Source of the DNA: a candidate division SR1 bacterium
Lineage (GTDB): Bacteria > Patescibacteriota > Gracilibacteria > Absconditabacterales > Absconditicoccaceae
Assembly: GCA_026397475.1 (NCBI GenBank)
Contig: JAPLUT010000004.1
Location: 1-64,000 of the forward strand
Direction: 5' to 3'
DNA length: 64,000 nt
A program made the translations under genes and the position numbers. Under the pieces are notes generated by a model. It was not told where the DNA came from and did not search any database. It was given only the letters and a program-made list of their open reading frames with translations. Below, piece after piece: positions 1 to 10,982 of this stretch (the stretch's first letter is position 1; every line of letters begins with the position of its first letter).

Positions 1-3000
1 GCGCCAGTATGGAACAATGATAATTTTATCGATGATAGTTTCCGAGTATCTGGGCCTACAGCATCAGAGATCAAGAATGCTTTGTATGGAGATGGGACAT
101 GAAATGCGGATACCACAGCATATACAAAATATCGAACAGGAGCGCTTTGTAATCCAAATATTATGACAGTGACGTATGTCAATTCAGGCATAAACACACT
201 TGCAGCCGTTCCGGCAGCAAATACCATATATGTGTTAAATGGATGAACATATGTTTCTACTACCAACGTTGCTCCAGGAGGAAACTGTATCGCAATCATT
301 TGAAGAAAAAGATCTACGCTTACTCATTCTGCTGTACAAGCAAACTGAGCCGTATACTTAGCGAGTAGACAAAATGTTGTTCTCGATAATTTGGAAATAG
401 ACGCTAAATCAAATGGCACATGATGAACGCATTACTCTACATTGTATGCGATTCAGATTGCAACATTATGAAATAATACTTTAAATAACATAGCAACATA
501 CAATACGAGATCAGCGGGGGTCTATCTTAATATTGCAAGAAATAGCGTTCTCAACAATGTCCAGTCATATAATAATAAGTTATACTGAGTATATATAGCT
601 GCAGGTTCAGATAAAACAATGATAAATAATGTTCAAACATATAGTAATATGTATGGAATATATGACGTGTCGAGTAATATTTTATTTAATAATATTCAGT
701 CCTATAATAATTTGATTGTTTGAATATATATGTCGCTTATAACGGGAAGTAGTATAAACAACGCTCAGACATATAATAATATTAATAATGGAATCTGGTT
801 ATCAAACACGACATGAATTGTTATCAATAACTCTTCTTTATATGGTAATGCTATTAACTGATTGCTGTTCGATGGAGGAACCAATCAAACAAAAATAAAT
901 AATGTTTCCTTGTTCAACAACAGCACTTGATATGCTTCTACGAACGTTGCAACGCAGACGTGAAATTATTATTATGGGACTATAAAAATATTTGCAAACG
1001 GAGACAATAATACTTTTGGTACAAGAATTTTTACTTGATGGTCAGAATATACGGGAATTTGATGGCTTACGTGATCGGTATCAAGAACGGATGTTTTATG
1101 ATGCGATAAGGTCACTAATTCAGATTGATTTTTATATCACCCAACGGATACATCATGTAGTTTTAGGTGAACAGATGGAAGTATGACTATAGATGATATG
1201 AATCAGTCATATTTTTATGGCTCTTGAGTAGCAAATCAAATACAGCCTGTCTATTACACATGATGAACACTAAATTTTTCAAATTTGCCCTATGATCCTA
1301 CTCAAGATATCGGGCAAAAAAATAGTGTTTCATCTCTTTGATATCTCAAATTCAAAGATAATAAATTTTTAACAGATATCACTTGAGTAGCTGTATATAT
1401 GTGATATGATAAAATATGAGCGACGTATCTACTGACATGAGATTTTATGGAATCGCCAATGACGGGAGCCACAACTTGATACAGTCAAAAGATAAATATA
1501 AGTTTAACTTCTTCCACAGGAGAAAAGAATATATATATAACCCTTACCTCATGAGAAAATACAAGAAACTTTGCTAGTAGTATTTTATATATATGACCCA
1601 TATCTAATGCTACCATCCAGAAGTATTTTGGTTATGCCAGTGCATATACTCAGAATCGAGAATACAACTCATGCGATCCAAGAAATATAACTGTAACAAC
1701 AATCAATTCTTGAATAAATACAATACCTGTGGCGCCTGTAGTAAACACTATTTATGTCCTCAATCCCGGGGTTTACACAAGTACGGGTACTAAACCACTC
1801 TTAGAATGTGATGTTATCGCAGGTAGTGGAGATGTATTTCATGGTACTGATATATATAGAGCAAACACTACATTTACAACCACAGACTCGAATAATATAA
1901 TAGATAATATAAAATTTGATTGAAAGAAAACTAGTACATGATTTATGCATGGATGAAATTCTGCAGCGGTATACTCTACATTGGCATCGAATATTACTAT
2001 TAGTAATGTTGATATATACAATCACGTTCTCGGTTTGTCTCGAGCATATTCCAAAAACATTTTGATAGATGATTCTAGTATTTATAATATGTATTCATGA
2101 ACAGTTACTAGTTATTGAATCCGATTCAACGTGGGAGCAAACATAGCTTTGAATAATATAAGGGCATATAATATGTATACCTCTAATATTATTAATTCAT
2201 CTTGAGCTTCAAATATAAGTATAAATAATACTCTCTCTTTCAGTTCTAGGCAACAATCAATAAATATAGCCAGTCCTGCAAACTTTATTATAAACAACTC
2301 TTTGATCTATAATAATGGCTGGACTTGAGTAATAGCCACGACGTCTACCGGTATTATAATAAATAATGTATCTTCTTTTAATAATTCTTGAGCATGATTC
2401 GCTCTTGAAAATAGGAACATTTACTATTGAATCAATAGTTCTTTTGCAAACGTAACGAACGCGCTTCAGTGATTTACGTGATGATTGGAATTATGATACC
2501 TGTGATGGACCACAGGATCATTCGTCTCCACGTGAATAATGAGCTGTGATCAGGTAGTAAATCCTATAGATGCTAGTGGTTCATATTTACAAACCTGAGC
2601 TTTATGTAATTACAAAACATATAATTCTCTCTTTTCGTGATATGTGAATAATGAATATGGATATGTCTATGGAGCAAATATTCCTAATCAGGTTCAGCCC
2701 GTATATTATAAAAACCAAGAAGAGATGCTGAGTGATATATCTTACGATACATGACTTTATATAGCAGAATCTCCTTTGTCTGTAAAGATAGTTATATCAA
2801 GTCATTTGAGTTGATCTTTTGCTACTTCTTCTTTGATAACGCTTAGTGGAACCATAAAGCAGGGATCTTCTTCACTATCTGGTCAGATCATGATTATATC
2901 ATGAGACACAATATCTTGAACAACCGCAGTATCAGATAGCTGAGGTGTTCGGTCTGTGTCAGTTTCTTTGTTGGGACTTGTTAATGCTTTCTCTGTACAA

Positions 3001-3666
3001 ACAACAGATCTTGATGATTGATATATAATAATAAAAAACATTACTATCAATGTTAGTAACGCACTTCCTCTAGTTTCTACGTGATATATATGATTGGGAG
3101 CGACAGGATCAAATGGATGACGTCTATATTATAAATGAACAGTAAATATAAGCGCAAATGTGAGTGATGGAGGAGCATGATTGTCGGGCGATAGCTGTCA
3201 GTATACGACATGAGCATGACGAGCATCAGCGGTATATTCATGAGTCGCTTGATACTGTGAGGCAACATGAATCGTAGGTGGAGACTTAAATATAATCTTT
3301 AGAGTGGCAAATACTTATGGCTCGCTCTGAACCTGAGCAACGGGTACATATCTGTACGATAATACTTGACCATCCATCCCTAGCTTATTATCTCCGAGTA
3401 GTGGGCAGGTGCTATCAACAGGAACTGTAAACTTACTACGAAGTTGATCAGTAGATACTGGGATAGGATTGAGTGGATATATCTGGCAAATAAGCACATG
3501 AAATGCTTTTGCTGTAATTATGAATTCATGATCGATATTTACAAGTGGGGTAACGGTAGATTGACTGACAGACAATAGATATTACTGGAGAGTTTATGCA
3601 TACGATAGATTTGAGAATACATGAGCATGGAGTACAGTGACCTTCAGTCGCGACATGATATATTAG
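1..3666 (+). CDS. Giant beta-helix surface protein (5' end outside window)
   Basis: Reading frame 1 stays open from the window edge to a TAG at 3664 if TGA is Gly; dozens of TGA codons are used. About residues 60-330 and 580-840 hold short repeats of the form NNxQxYNNxxYGIY, typical of right-handed parallel beta-helices (pectate-lyase or NosD-like folds). After these come Ig-like stretches of the pattern GTYLYDNTGPS / LSPSSGQ. The N-terminal block (NALYGDGT, NTIYVLNGGTY) is shared with the minus-strand protein at 37.2-41.7 kb, so the two are paralogs. The signal peptide must lie upstream of the window. It is probably a secreted adhesin or envelope protein; this is inferred from fold and composition only. 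The frame breaks at ~3649 and the protein continues in frame 2. Confidence 0.8.
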
Positions 3667-4699
3667 CGCATGAATAACATGAACGAACGGAGGAAATTTA
3701 TATTACAAATGAACTATTTCTATCAGATCAGAAGTTTCAGACGGATTTGGATGATTGAATTGATCGACATGTGTATATAGCACATGAATAGGATGGGCTA
3801 GTGCTACATATCAGACGACTTATTGTGAAGTAACGTCATTAGCATATACATCAGATCTCACAATTAGATTTAGAATTTCTGACAACGCAGGGAATATAAC
3901 GACCTGAGGAGCAGCGACATATTTGTACGACAATAGTTGACCATCCATGGTCACAGCATTATCACCAAGTAGTGGACAAGCACTCAATACTTGAAATATA
4001 AATTTGATGCGAAGTTGATGAGTAGATACGGGAGTAGGATTGAGTGGTGGCTATGTATGGCAAATAAGTACATGAAATACTTTTGCTCACATACTAAATT
4101 CATGATCGGCATTTGTCACAGGAGCAAGTATATCTTCCTTATCTACATGAACATATTATCGAAGAATCTCTGCATACGATAGATTTGGAAATGTATGAGC
4201 ATGGAGCTCATGATCGGTATTTACCATAGACATAGTTACTGTAAGTTTTGCTATAGCGGGCCCCGCATCTCTTAGTATTGGAAGCCTTCCAACTCCAGAG
4301 TCAACAATAAAGGTAGCAAAAATATTTACTTGAGCTAATGATTATTTTACTATAGCAGATTATATATGAGATGATGCGTGATACTATACCACCTTATCTA
4401 TGGGGAATATGAGCAATCAGTCTTGAAATATATTGAGCAATAATAATATAGCCGTCAAAACAGCTACAGGAGTTATTACTTTGTCATGATCTAGTAACCC
4501 TAATGTGGTATCAGGCATTACTTGATCATATACAACGTTTGGGAATAGTGTTCTTACGTTTATCCAAAGAAATGCTTGAGCCAATGGTGGACTAACATGA
4601 ACCTATGCCATATCGCCTGCTATTGAAATAACGGTACCTGAACTTCAAAGTGTTGGAAATTACTCTGGTACGATGATTTATACTCTCTACCCTAACTAA
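3650..4699 (+). CDS. Frameshifted C-terminal part of the beta-helix surface protein
   Basis: Frame 2 is open (code 25) from about 3554 to the TAA at 4697. From ~3650 it encodes a near-repeat of what frame 1 encodes just before: NGGNLYYKG, YLYDNSGPS, ALSPSSGQ, LMRSGGVDTG and AYDRFGNVGAWS match upstream segments of the same order. Dropping one base near 3649 would join the two frames into a protein more than 1560 residues long. There is no good start codon or ribosome binding site at the junction, so this is a continuation and not a separate gene. The last ~120 residues lack the tandem repeat and may be a final domain. A real frameshift mutation, a sequencing or assembly error, and programmed slippage cannot be told apart here. 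Confidence 0.7.
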
Positions 4700-4806
4700 A
4701 TATATATATATATATACAAAATATTTTCTTGTTGATTAGTCGGTATAAATATATAAATATACATGCAAGTGGTTTGATAAATTATTTTATATTTTTCATT
4801 GTTGTT

Positions 4807-5862
4807 ATGAAAAAATATTTAGGGTCATTTTTGTTTTTGTTGTTTGTGTGCTGATGTTACTTTGCAAGTGTTCAGGCGAGTAGTCTCAAGGATGTGTCGT
4901 TGGAGTATTGTGATACGACAAATAGCACATTAAATTATATTATAAATCCAGAAGTACAAACAGGAATATGTTATATACTAAAAAACGTTTCTAATGAGCC
5001 AGTTATTATGAAAATAAATTTTATTGATGGTACGTTTACTAATGATAAGCGGCAAAATAAGGCATGCTTAGATGAATCAACAAAAGAAAATTTTGGTCAG
5101 TATGTAACCCAGTATAGTGATATCGTGACTCTTACAGGAGGAGAAAGTAAAATAGAGAATGCAAAATTACTCTATCCAAAATGAATGGATGGACAGTATC
5201 ATGGGTGCATAACATATAGTGTTGTAGATATGCCTGTGGGAGAAACATGAGTAAGCTCAAATTTTACTATCTTGATGCGTAAAGCTAAATTTATTGATGT
5301 CTTGGTGGGACATCCAGAAGATTTGATTTGAAGCGTATGACTCAAAGATTTCTCAACGCCATGATCAAAAAATCTTTCTCCAAACTCAAAAATTAGAATC
5401 TACCAAGATCCAGGAGACAATAAATATGTTATTGAAATAACCGTTCAAAATATATGATGAGTAGAAGAAAATATCGTCATTACTGGGGTTGTTTCTAATT
5501 TTCTTACCTATAAAAATACATTTGTAGAAACGCGTAGGTTACTGAAATGACAAGAATTTATCATTACCAAGAAGTTAGATGAAATACCAAATTTTAATTT
5601 ACATGTAGATATCCAATTATCATATACGCCAGTAATTCCTGGGATTACTGATATTGCACCTAAGACAACATCTTTCCATGAAAGTGCAAGTATCTTTATC
5701 ATAAACATAATTACGATTGCTACGGTGATATGAATCTTACTTGTGGTGTTGATTATTGTCTTGCTTATTAGGTCTACAAGAAGAAAAAGAAAACAAGAAT
5801 CACAAGTAATCCCTTGATGAGCGCCTATTGTTCCAACGCCTATTACGCCACTACAATCTTAA
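4807..5862 (+). CDS. Secreted, membrane-anchored protein, paralog of next gene
   Basis: 351 residues with TGA as Gly; stop TAA. The first ~25 residues form a signal peptide (MKKYLGSF then a Leu/Phe/Val core). The ectodomain has a stretch FIDGTFTNDKRQNKACLD followed by NFGQYVT that recurs in the next gene. Near residues 295-325 a hydrophobic segment (IFIINIITIATV... LLVVLIIVLLI) is followed by a basic cluster RSTRRKRK, so the protein should be anchored at its C terminus with most of it outside. The last residues are Pro-rich. A start at the GTG at 4894 would remove the signal peptide and is less likely. A TTGATT-N16-TAAATA promoter may lie at 4732-4759. I do not recognise the family. Confidence 0.75.
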
Positions 5863-5929
5863 AAATGAATAACATTATTATATAAGTGCTGATTAAAACA
5901 AAAAATTTATATACTCTACGATATTTTCC

Positions 5930-6595
5930 ATGAAAAAGTTTCTTTCAGTATTGTTTTTTTCTGGATTTTTATATATATGAAATATAGCATTAGGATCTGG
6001 AACCTGAGACTCCTTTATAAATACTCAAATCGATGGGAGGGTTTTTAATCAGGCAAATTCTGAAGTACAAAACATAGAAGTAAAATTTTGTGAGAATGAT
6101 AGTAAAACAAAAAAATATATTATTACTGCAGGGCAGCAGCAAGATATTTGTTTGGAAATCAGTAATAGTATGGATAAGGATATTCTCGTCTCTATGAGTT
6201 TCGTAGATGGAGCCCTTACCAATGATCAATGGAAAAATAGAGCATGTCTAGGAAATGATCAGAAAGAAAAATTTGGCCAATATGTCACAGGAATAGAAAA
6301 TTCTTTTATAGTTCCTGCCAATGTGAATATAATCAAACATGCACAATTATTGTATCCCCAAACTGCAAAGTGAGATGTCCTTGGTTGTTTAGTCTATTAT
6401 ACCAAAGGCGTCTCTTTATGATGAGTCGTAGATTTTAGTATTCTCATTCGTAGAGCAAAGTTTTTAGATATCATAATTGCGGAGCCATATTTATCCGTAC
6501 ATAGAAAAGAAATTATGCTGCTTAGTATTGGTATATTATGCATATTGCTCTTAATGTGAAGGAAAATATATCGTTATAGAAAATATAAAACATAG
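5930..6595 (+). CDS. Secreted, membrane-anchored protein, shorter paralog
   Basis: 221 residues (code 25; stop TAG at 6593). It has an N-terminal signal peptide (MKKFLSVLFFSGFLY) and a single C-terminal membrane helix (about residues 192-208) followed by a basic tail RKIYRYRKYK. The central part matches the preceding protein (FVDGALTNDQWKNRACLG, then KFGQYVT, then a QLLYP motif after ~25 residues), so the two arose by duplication. It lacks the second half of the larger paralog's ectodomain. They are co-directional with a 67-bp gap and a strong terminator follows, so they may form one transcription unit. Function unknown; surface-exposed by inference. Confidence 0.75.
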
Positions 6596-6630
6596 AAATA
6601 TCTCCAGTAAGATATGTCTGACATAAGAAA

Positions 6631-6660
6631 AAACCACACAACTTCTGTGTGGTTTTTTCT
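6631..6660. terminator. Bidirectional hairpin terminator
   Basis: A 10-bp perfect stem AAACCACACA / TGTGTGGTTT with loop ACTTC has A residues before it and six T after it. It sits between convergent genes (5930-6595 on plus, 6682-7290 on minus) and can serve both. Confidence 0.85.
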
Positions 6661-6681
6661 TACTGTATATTTATTTCGAAA

Positions 6682-7290
6682 TTAATAGGTAAAGGTAAGT
6701 TGTCCAGTATAAGAAGCTGGTGCTTGAGCTGCAGGTATCTGTACCTTGAGCGTGATCTCTTGCGAGAACTTAGAAAGTCATGAACCATTGGATCTTGAAA
6801 CAAAAGTTACAGGAGCAGCTAATGAGGTATTGAACACTCAAGTAGCCGTTAATGGACTTCCTGTACCTACTCGAACAGTCCCTGTATAAGTAATTGCGCT
6901 ACTAGCGATACTTAGTCCGCCAGCCGCAGTCAATGTGGAGCTAGAAAGCGTAACCGTAAAGGAATTTCCAAGCATATCGCTTACGGTAAATCTATGATCT
7001 GAGCTAGATGTCGCTGCTATTTCTGTTAAACTCGCTCCATAGGTTCAAATATCAATACTCGCAGAGCTGCTTCCTGTGAGATGGGTATTAAGTGGGACAA
7101 AGTATCCCCCCATAGTCGTGCCTGTATCTTTAAAAAAGCTGAATGTTCATACTGTGATTCCTAGGGTTGTATCTGTACTGCTAGTGGCAGCAAAAGATGT
7201 CCCAAGATATAATAAAGTAGAGAGCAAAAAAATCCCGACTATAGTTAGTCCAATCATTTTTATTGATCTCTTATTTGAAATGCGTTCCAT
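6682..7290 (-). CDS. Secreted Ser/Thr-rich protein, tandem paralog A
   Basis: 202 residues, stop TAA. The N terminus has a signal peptide or anchor (IKMIGLTIVGIFLLSTLLYL, then GTSFAATSS), followed by a Ser/Thr/Gly-rich, beta-type sequence without Cys. It ends in PASYTGQLTFTY, a closing-strand motif seen in many secreted all-beta domains, including WxL- and camelysin-like ones; that likeness is only suggestive. The neighbour at 7394-8002 is the same length and mostly identical from residue 80 on (SDHRFTVSDMLGNSF is shared). TGA encodes several Gly. It may form a surface layer or filament, but nothing in the sequence proves this. Confidence 0.75.
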
Positions 7291-7393
7291 AAAAAAGATT
7301 TTTTAAATAGTAAATCTGTTAATTCCTTTTTATTATACATAATATATTTTATTTTGCAAATTTTTGTTGACTTTTTTCGTATATGAATTAATG

Positions 7394-8002
7394 CTAATAG
7401 GTGAAGGTAAGTTGTCCGCTATAAGAAGCTGGTGCTTGAGCTGCAGGTATTTGTACCTTGAGCGTGATCTCTTGCGAAAATACAGAGAGTCATGAGGTAT
7501 TGGCTCTTGCAACAAAAGTTACCGGAGTAGCTAGTGAAGTATTGAAGGATCAGGTAGCTGTCAATGGACTTCCTGTCCCTACTCGAACTGTCCCTGTATA
7601 GGTAATTGCACTTCCAGAGATACTTAGTCCACCAGATGCAGTCAATGCTGTGCTAGAAAGGGTAACATTAAAAGAATTCCCAAGCATATCGCTCACGGTA
7701 AATCTATGATCTCCACTAGATGTAGCAGCAATTTCTGCTAAACTTGCTCCATAATTTCATATATCAACAGTTGCAGAAACATTTCCTGTGACATGACCGT
7801 TGAGAGGGATAAAATAAAGACTCATGCTTGTGCCCACATCTTTAGAAAAGGTAAATGTCCCTACGGTTACCCCAAGAACGGTATTGGTAATAGTATCTGC
7901 AAGGGATGTCCCCAAATATAATAGCATAGATAATGAAAAAATACTCATCACAAAAAATCAGATTACTTTGATTGGATTAACTTTCTGTGAGGTATCCTTC
8001 AT
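7394..8002 (-). CDS. Secreted Ser/Thr-rich protein, tandem paralog B
   Basis: 202 residues, stop TAG, the same length as the downstream gene at 6682-7290. An N-terminal hydrophobic segment (VIGFFVMSIFSLSMLLYL) with a likely cleavage site after TSLA precedes a beta-rich domain ending in PASYSGQLTFTY. The C-terminal two thirds are nearly identical to paralog A while the N-terminal region has diverged, which fits an old tandem duplication or partial gene conversion. The start at 8002 is the first ATG after a purine-rich stretch AAGAGAG. The two genes are 103 bp apart and likely co-expressed. Role unknown; secreted. Confidence 0.75.
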
Positions 8003-8268
8003 GATGTACTCTCTTGAGAGATAAATTTACTAAAATTACAAATAATTATAGGTATTTTTTTTTATTTTGCAAATTTTGCTGACTTTTTATCTAATTCGCA
8101 ATTTTTGTAAGAACCCCAAAATTATAGACTATTGGTGTACTGTTTTTAACTAAATAGTTATTATATAACTTTTTTAGAATTCTGGTAGTGTTCTTTCTGA
8201 TATAAATACTGGAAAATTGGAAAAAATTAGCTAAGTAGATATAATTGAAGAGTAGTTTTTTTACTCTT

Positions 8269-9096
8269 ATGCTCATGATGGAAGAAAATAAAGAAAAATA
8301 TGATCGAGATTGACCATTCAAAAGATATTCTAGCAAAGAAGATGAACTTGCTGATATTTTGAAAAAAAAAGCAGAAATCATGAAAAACGATATCGGAACT
8401 TTCAAAAGGATAGCAGAGCAGTATTATGGAACGGGCGGTGTGGCGGAGTATAGTTCTTATACATGAGAAGATATGGAAATATGAAATGCGTCCCATCTCT
8501 ATACCCTGATCAAATACCAAAAGAAGGATCTGCTGGTACAGGTTGGAATATGAGAATTTAACACAGCAGTATTTACAAGAAGAAATATCCCCGAACTTAT
8601 ATGATTTTCTCACAGTCCATTACCCTTGTTTGTAGTAACAGCCCGAGCAGATGAAAAATATAAAGAGAATAATCCAAAAATATTTCTGGATGAACATACG
8701 GTAATATATTCACCCAAGGGAGGGGAGGCAGAACTGCGTATCAATCGCAAACAAAAAGAGCATCCCATCAATTACGGTGATAGTAATGGTATCATGAATT
8801 ATGAAGATGCAATACTTGCAATACAAAATGCACGAATTCATAAATTGTTTCATAATGAAAAGGCATTTGAACAATTCTCGCACAAAATAAAAGAATTGCA
8901 AAAATATAGCTATGAAGAATTAGATAAACGAAGTAAGTTAAATCAAAATTTCCATCAAGATGATGAAAAAAGAGAATTATATAACAAAATCATCTGGTTT
9001 CTATTCGTTTCCGTAGGAAAAAGTATAGAAAGCATGTATGAACTTATCCAATCATTCGATACCCATAAACATCTATTCATTAAACAACACAGTTAG
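8269..9096 (+). CDS. Conserved hypothetical protein
   Basis: 275 residues with TGA as Gly, stop TAG; ATGs at 8275 and 8278 are alternative starts. It is charged and soluble, with no signal peptide or membrane helix. A middle section (LIKYQKKDLLVQVGIGEFNTA, then RRNIPELIGFSHSP, then PLFVVTARADEK) has the alternating beta strands of a compact alpha/beta domain. The C-terminal ~110 residues are mainly helical and Lys/Glu-rich. I do not recognise the family and cannot assign a function. It is followed directly by a repeat element. Confidence 0.65.
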
Positions 9097-9108
9097 CGCT
9101 TAGAATTG

Positions 9109-9264
9109 TTTTGTCTCCCTTGTGACCAAAGGGAATCCCGTGGGATAAAGGGATTTATCTATCTCTAAGATAGAGAAGTCCGAAGGCAGAGGGATTTAAA
9201 TTGTAGATAGAAAATCCTCCATCCGCGAAATGCGGATACCTCCTCCTTCAAAAAGGAGGACAAA
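9109..9264. repeat. Interspersed ~157-bp element, copy 1
   Basis: Begins TTTTGTCTCCCTT and ends AAAGGAGGACAAA, an imperfect terminal inverted repeat. Inside are several short hairpins (TCTATCTctaAGATAGA, ATCCGCgaaatGCGGAT, CCTCCTTcaaAAAGGAGG). A second copy in the same orientation lies at 9644-9801. There is no coding capacity. It resembles a small non-autonomous or REP/MITE-type element. Confidence 0.7.
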
Positions 9265-9338
9265 TAAAGAACACTATCGTTATTACTTATTGATTATTAA
9301 TTGTTAGTTATTAGTTTTTAGTTGTTAACTATTCTATC

Positions 9339-9626
9339 ATGGCCTTATCTTTCGATCTCTTTAAAGTAGTTGATGTAAAAAATCCTAGTAAACATTGCAC
9401 AGAAGTATTTTTTTCTGATGGGAATCAGAATGACCTTAAAATAACTTCTCTAGTGATTTTTGAGCAACAAGTAAAATACATTATCACGGAAGAATATGAA
9501 TCCCATAAGAGAGTGAAAATTTATATCATCGATGATGATTCTGATCCCATTGTGATAGATTTCCATCCTGATGAATATGAGCTGTATGAAGCGTTCTTCT
9601 TAGCCTTGTATAACAAGAATATTTAA
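9339..9626 (+). CDS. Small hypothetical protein between two repeat copies
   Basis: 95 residues, stop TAA. It is acidic (a run IYIIDDDSDPIVIDFHPDEYE near the C terminus), probably a small alpha/beta protein, with no signal peptide. It lies between two direct copies of the 157-bp repeat, so repeat-mediated gain or loss is possible. It has only one Gly and so gives no information on code use. No family recognised. Confidence 0.55.
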   Translation: MALSFDLFKVVDVKNPSKHCTEVFFSDGNQNDLKITSLVIFEQQVKYIITEEYESHKRVKIYIIDDDSDPIVIDFHPDEYELYEAFFLALYNKNI

Positions 9627-9643
9627 ACCTAATTTACAATTTA

Positions 9644-9801
9644 TTTTGTCTCCCTTTGTAAAGGGATTTATCTATCTCTAAGATAGAGATGTCCGGAGGA
9701 CAGAGGGATTTAAATTATAGATAGAAAATCCTCCATCCGCAAAATGCGGATATCCTTTGACTTCGCAAATGACAAGCCTCCTCCTTTAGAAAGGAGGACA
9801 G
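9644..9801. repeat. Interspersed ~157-bp element, copy 2
   Basis: Same order of blocks as copy 1 (TTTTGTCTCCCTTTG, TTTATCTATCTCTAAGATAGAGA, AGAGGGATTTAAATT, AAAATCCTCCATCCGC, AAAGGAGGACA) with small indels, including extra bases near 9755-9775. It ends 55 bp before the ribose-1,5-bisphosphate isomerase gene. Confidence 0.7.
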
Positions 9802-9856
9802 AAAAAGAGATACCATCATTATTCATTCTCAATTTTTAATTATTAATTTGTTTACT

Positions 9857-10795
9857 ATGAATCTTGCTCCTATCAAAAACATTGCTGACGATATTAAGGC
9901 TATCAAGATCCAGTGAGCGACACCTCTTGCTAAGGCAGCTATCGATACATTAGCTAAAGAGATCCAAAAGCAAAAATTTAAATCACTCAAAGAATTTGAT
10001 ACTTTTTTGAAACAAGCCGTTGTTTTTCTCAAACAGGCAAGGGCTACGGAACCTATGCTATTCAATGGACTAAAATACTGCTTAGTGACGTATAAAAATT
10101 TGCTCGCAAAAAAAGCAGATCTCAAAACAATAACCACTAAATTATTCCAAGCATGTAAAAGTTACTTAGGCGATATCGAAAGAGAGGAGGCATTAAGACC
10201 ACTAATAGGAGCAAAGGTAATCAAAAAAAATATGAATATCGTGACGCACTGTCATTCGTGATCAGTTATAAAACTTCTTGTTACTGCACATCAGCAAGGA
10301 AAAAATATCCACGTATACAATACAGAAACTAGGCCCCTCTATCAATGAAGAAAAACTTCTCAAGATTTGGTGAAGGCGGGAGTACCCGACACCATGATCA
10401 CTGATGATGCAGGCCCATTTTTCATAGATAATCTCTATGAGTCAACTACTCATATCGATATGCTAATTATAGGATCTGATGCGATAAAAATAGATGGAAG
10501 TGTATACAATAAAATAGGAAGTTTCTCTCTCGCACTAGCAGCTCGGCATTCTAAAATTCCTGTATATATTGTAGGAAGTTTAACAAAAGTAGATACTGAA
10601 AATACGGTAAAAATAGAACAAAGATCTGGGAAAGAACTCCGACCCGATGCTCCGAAAGGACTTGATATCATTAACTACGCATTTGATAAGGTCCCTGCAA
10701 AATTCATTACCGGCATTATCACTGAATACGGAATTATCAACCCCAAAGATATTAAAAAAGTAGTGAAGAAAAATTGCCCATGGATGGTAAAATAG
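9857..10795 (+). CDS. e2b2: Ribose-1,5-bisphosphate isomerase (eIF-2B alpha/beta/delta family)
   Basis: 312 residues, stop TAG. It converts ribose 1,5-bisphosphate to ribulose 1,5-bisphosphate, the middle step of the AMP pathway described in archaea and some CPR bacteria. The sequence shows the family's THCHSGS motif with the catalytic Cys at residue 132 (the Gly comes from TGA), a DDA motif (TMITDDAG), and IIGSDAI with Asp at 208; these match the Cys/Asp pair known in the Thermococcus enzyme. The length is normal. The next two genes encode RuBisCO and AMP phosphorylase, which makes R15P isomerase far more likely than methylthioribose-1-phosphate isomerase or an eIF-2B-like protein. Confidence 0.9.
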
Positions 10796-10982
10796 AACTT
10801 AGATTTTTCCACTTTCGTAGACAAGAGAACTTAGAACTTAGAAGTCCGAATTTGCCAAGGAATAAAAAATCAGTATAATTAAAATGGATAAATGACCAAA
10901 CGTTAAAATGACCAAATCATAAAAATTAGTAATTCAGAATCTTCTAACCTTAATAATCTTTTAACTTTTTAATCACATTTCA

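Noticed and set aside
3630-3670. Programmed ribosomal frameshifting in the beta-helix gene
   Set aside because: No slippery heptamer or downstream pseudoknot is evident at the junction; a mutation or sequencing error is simpler.
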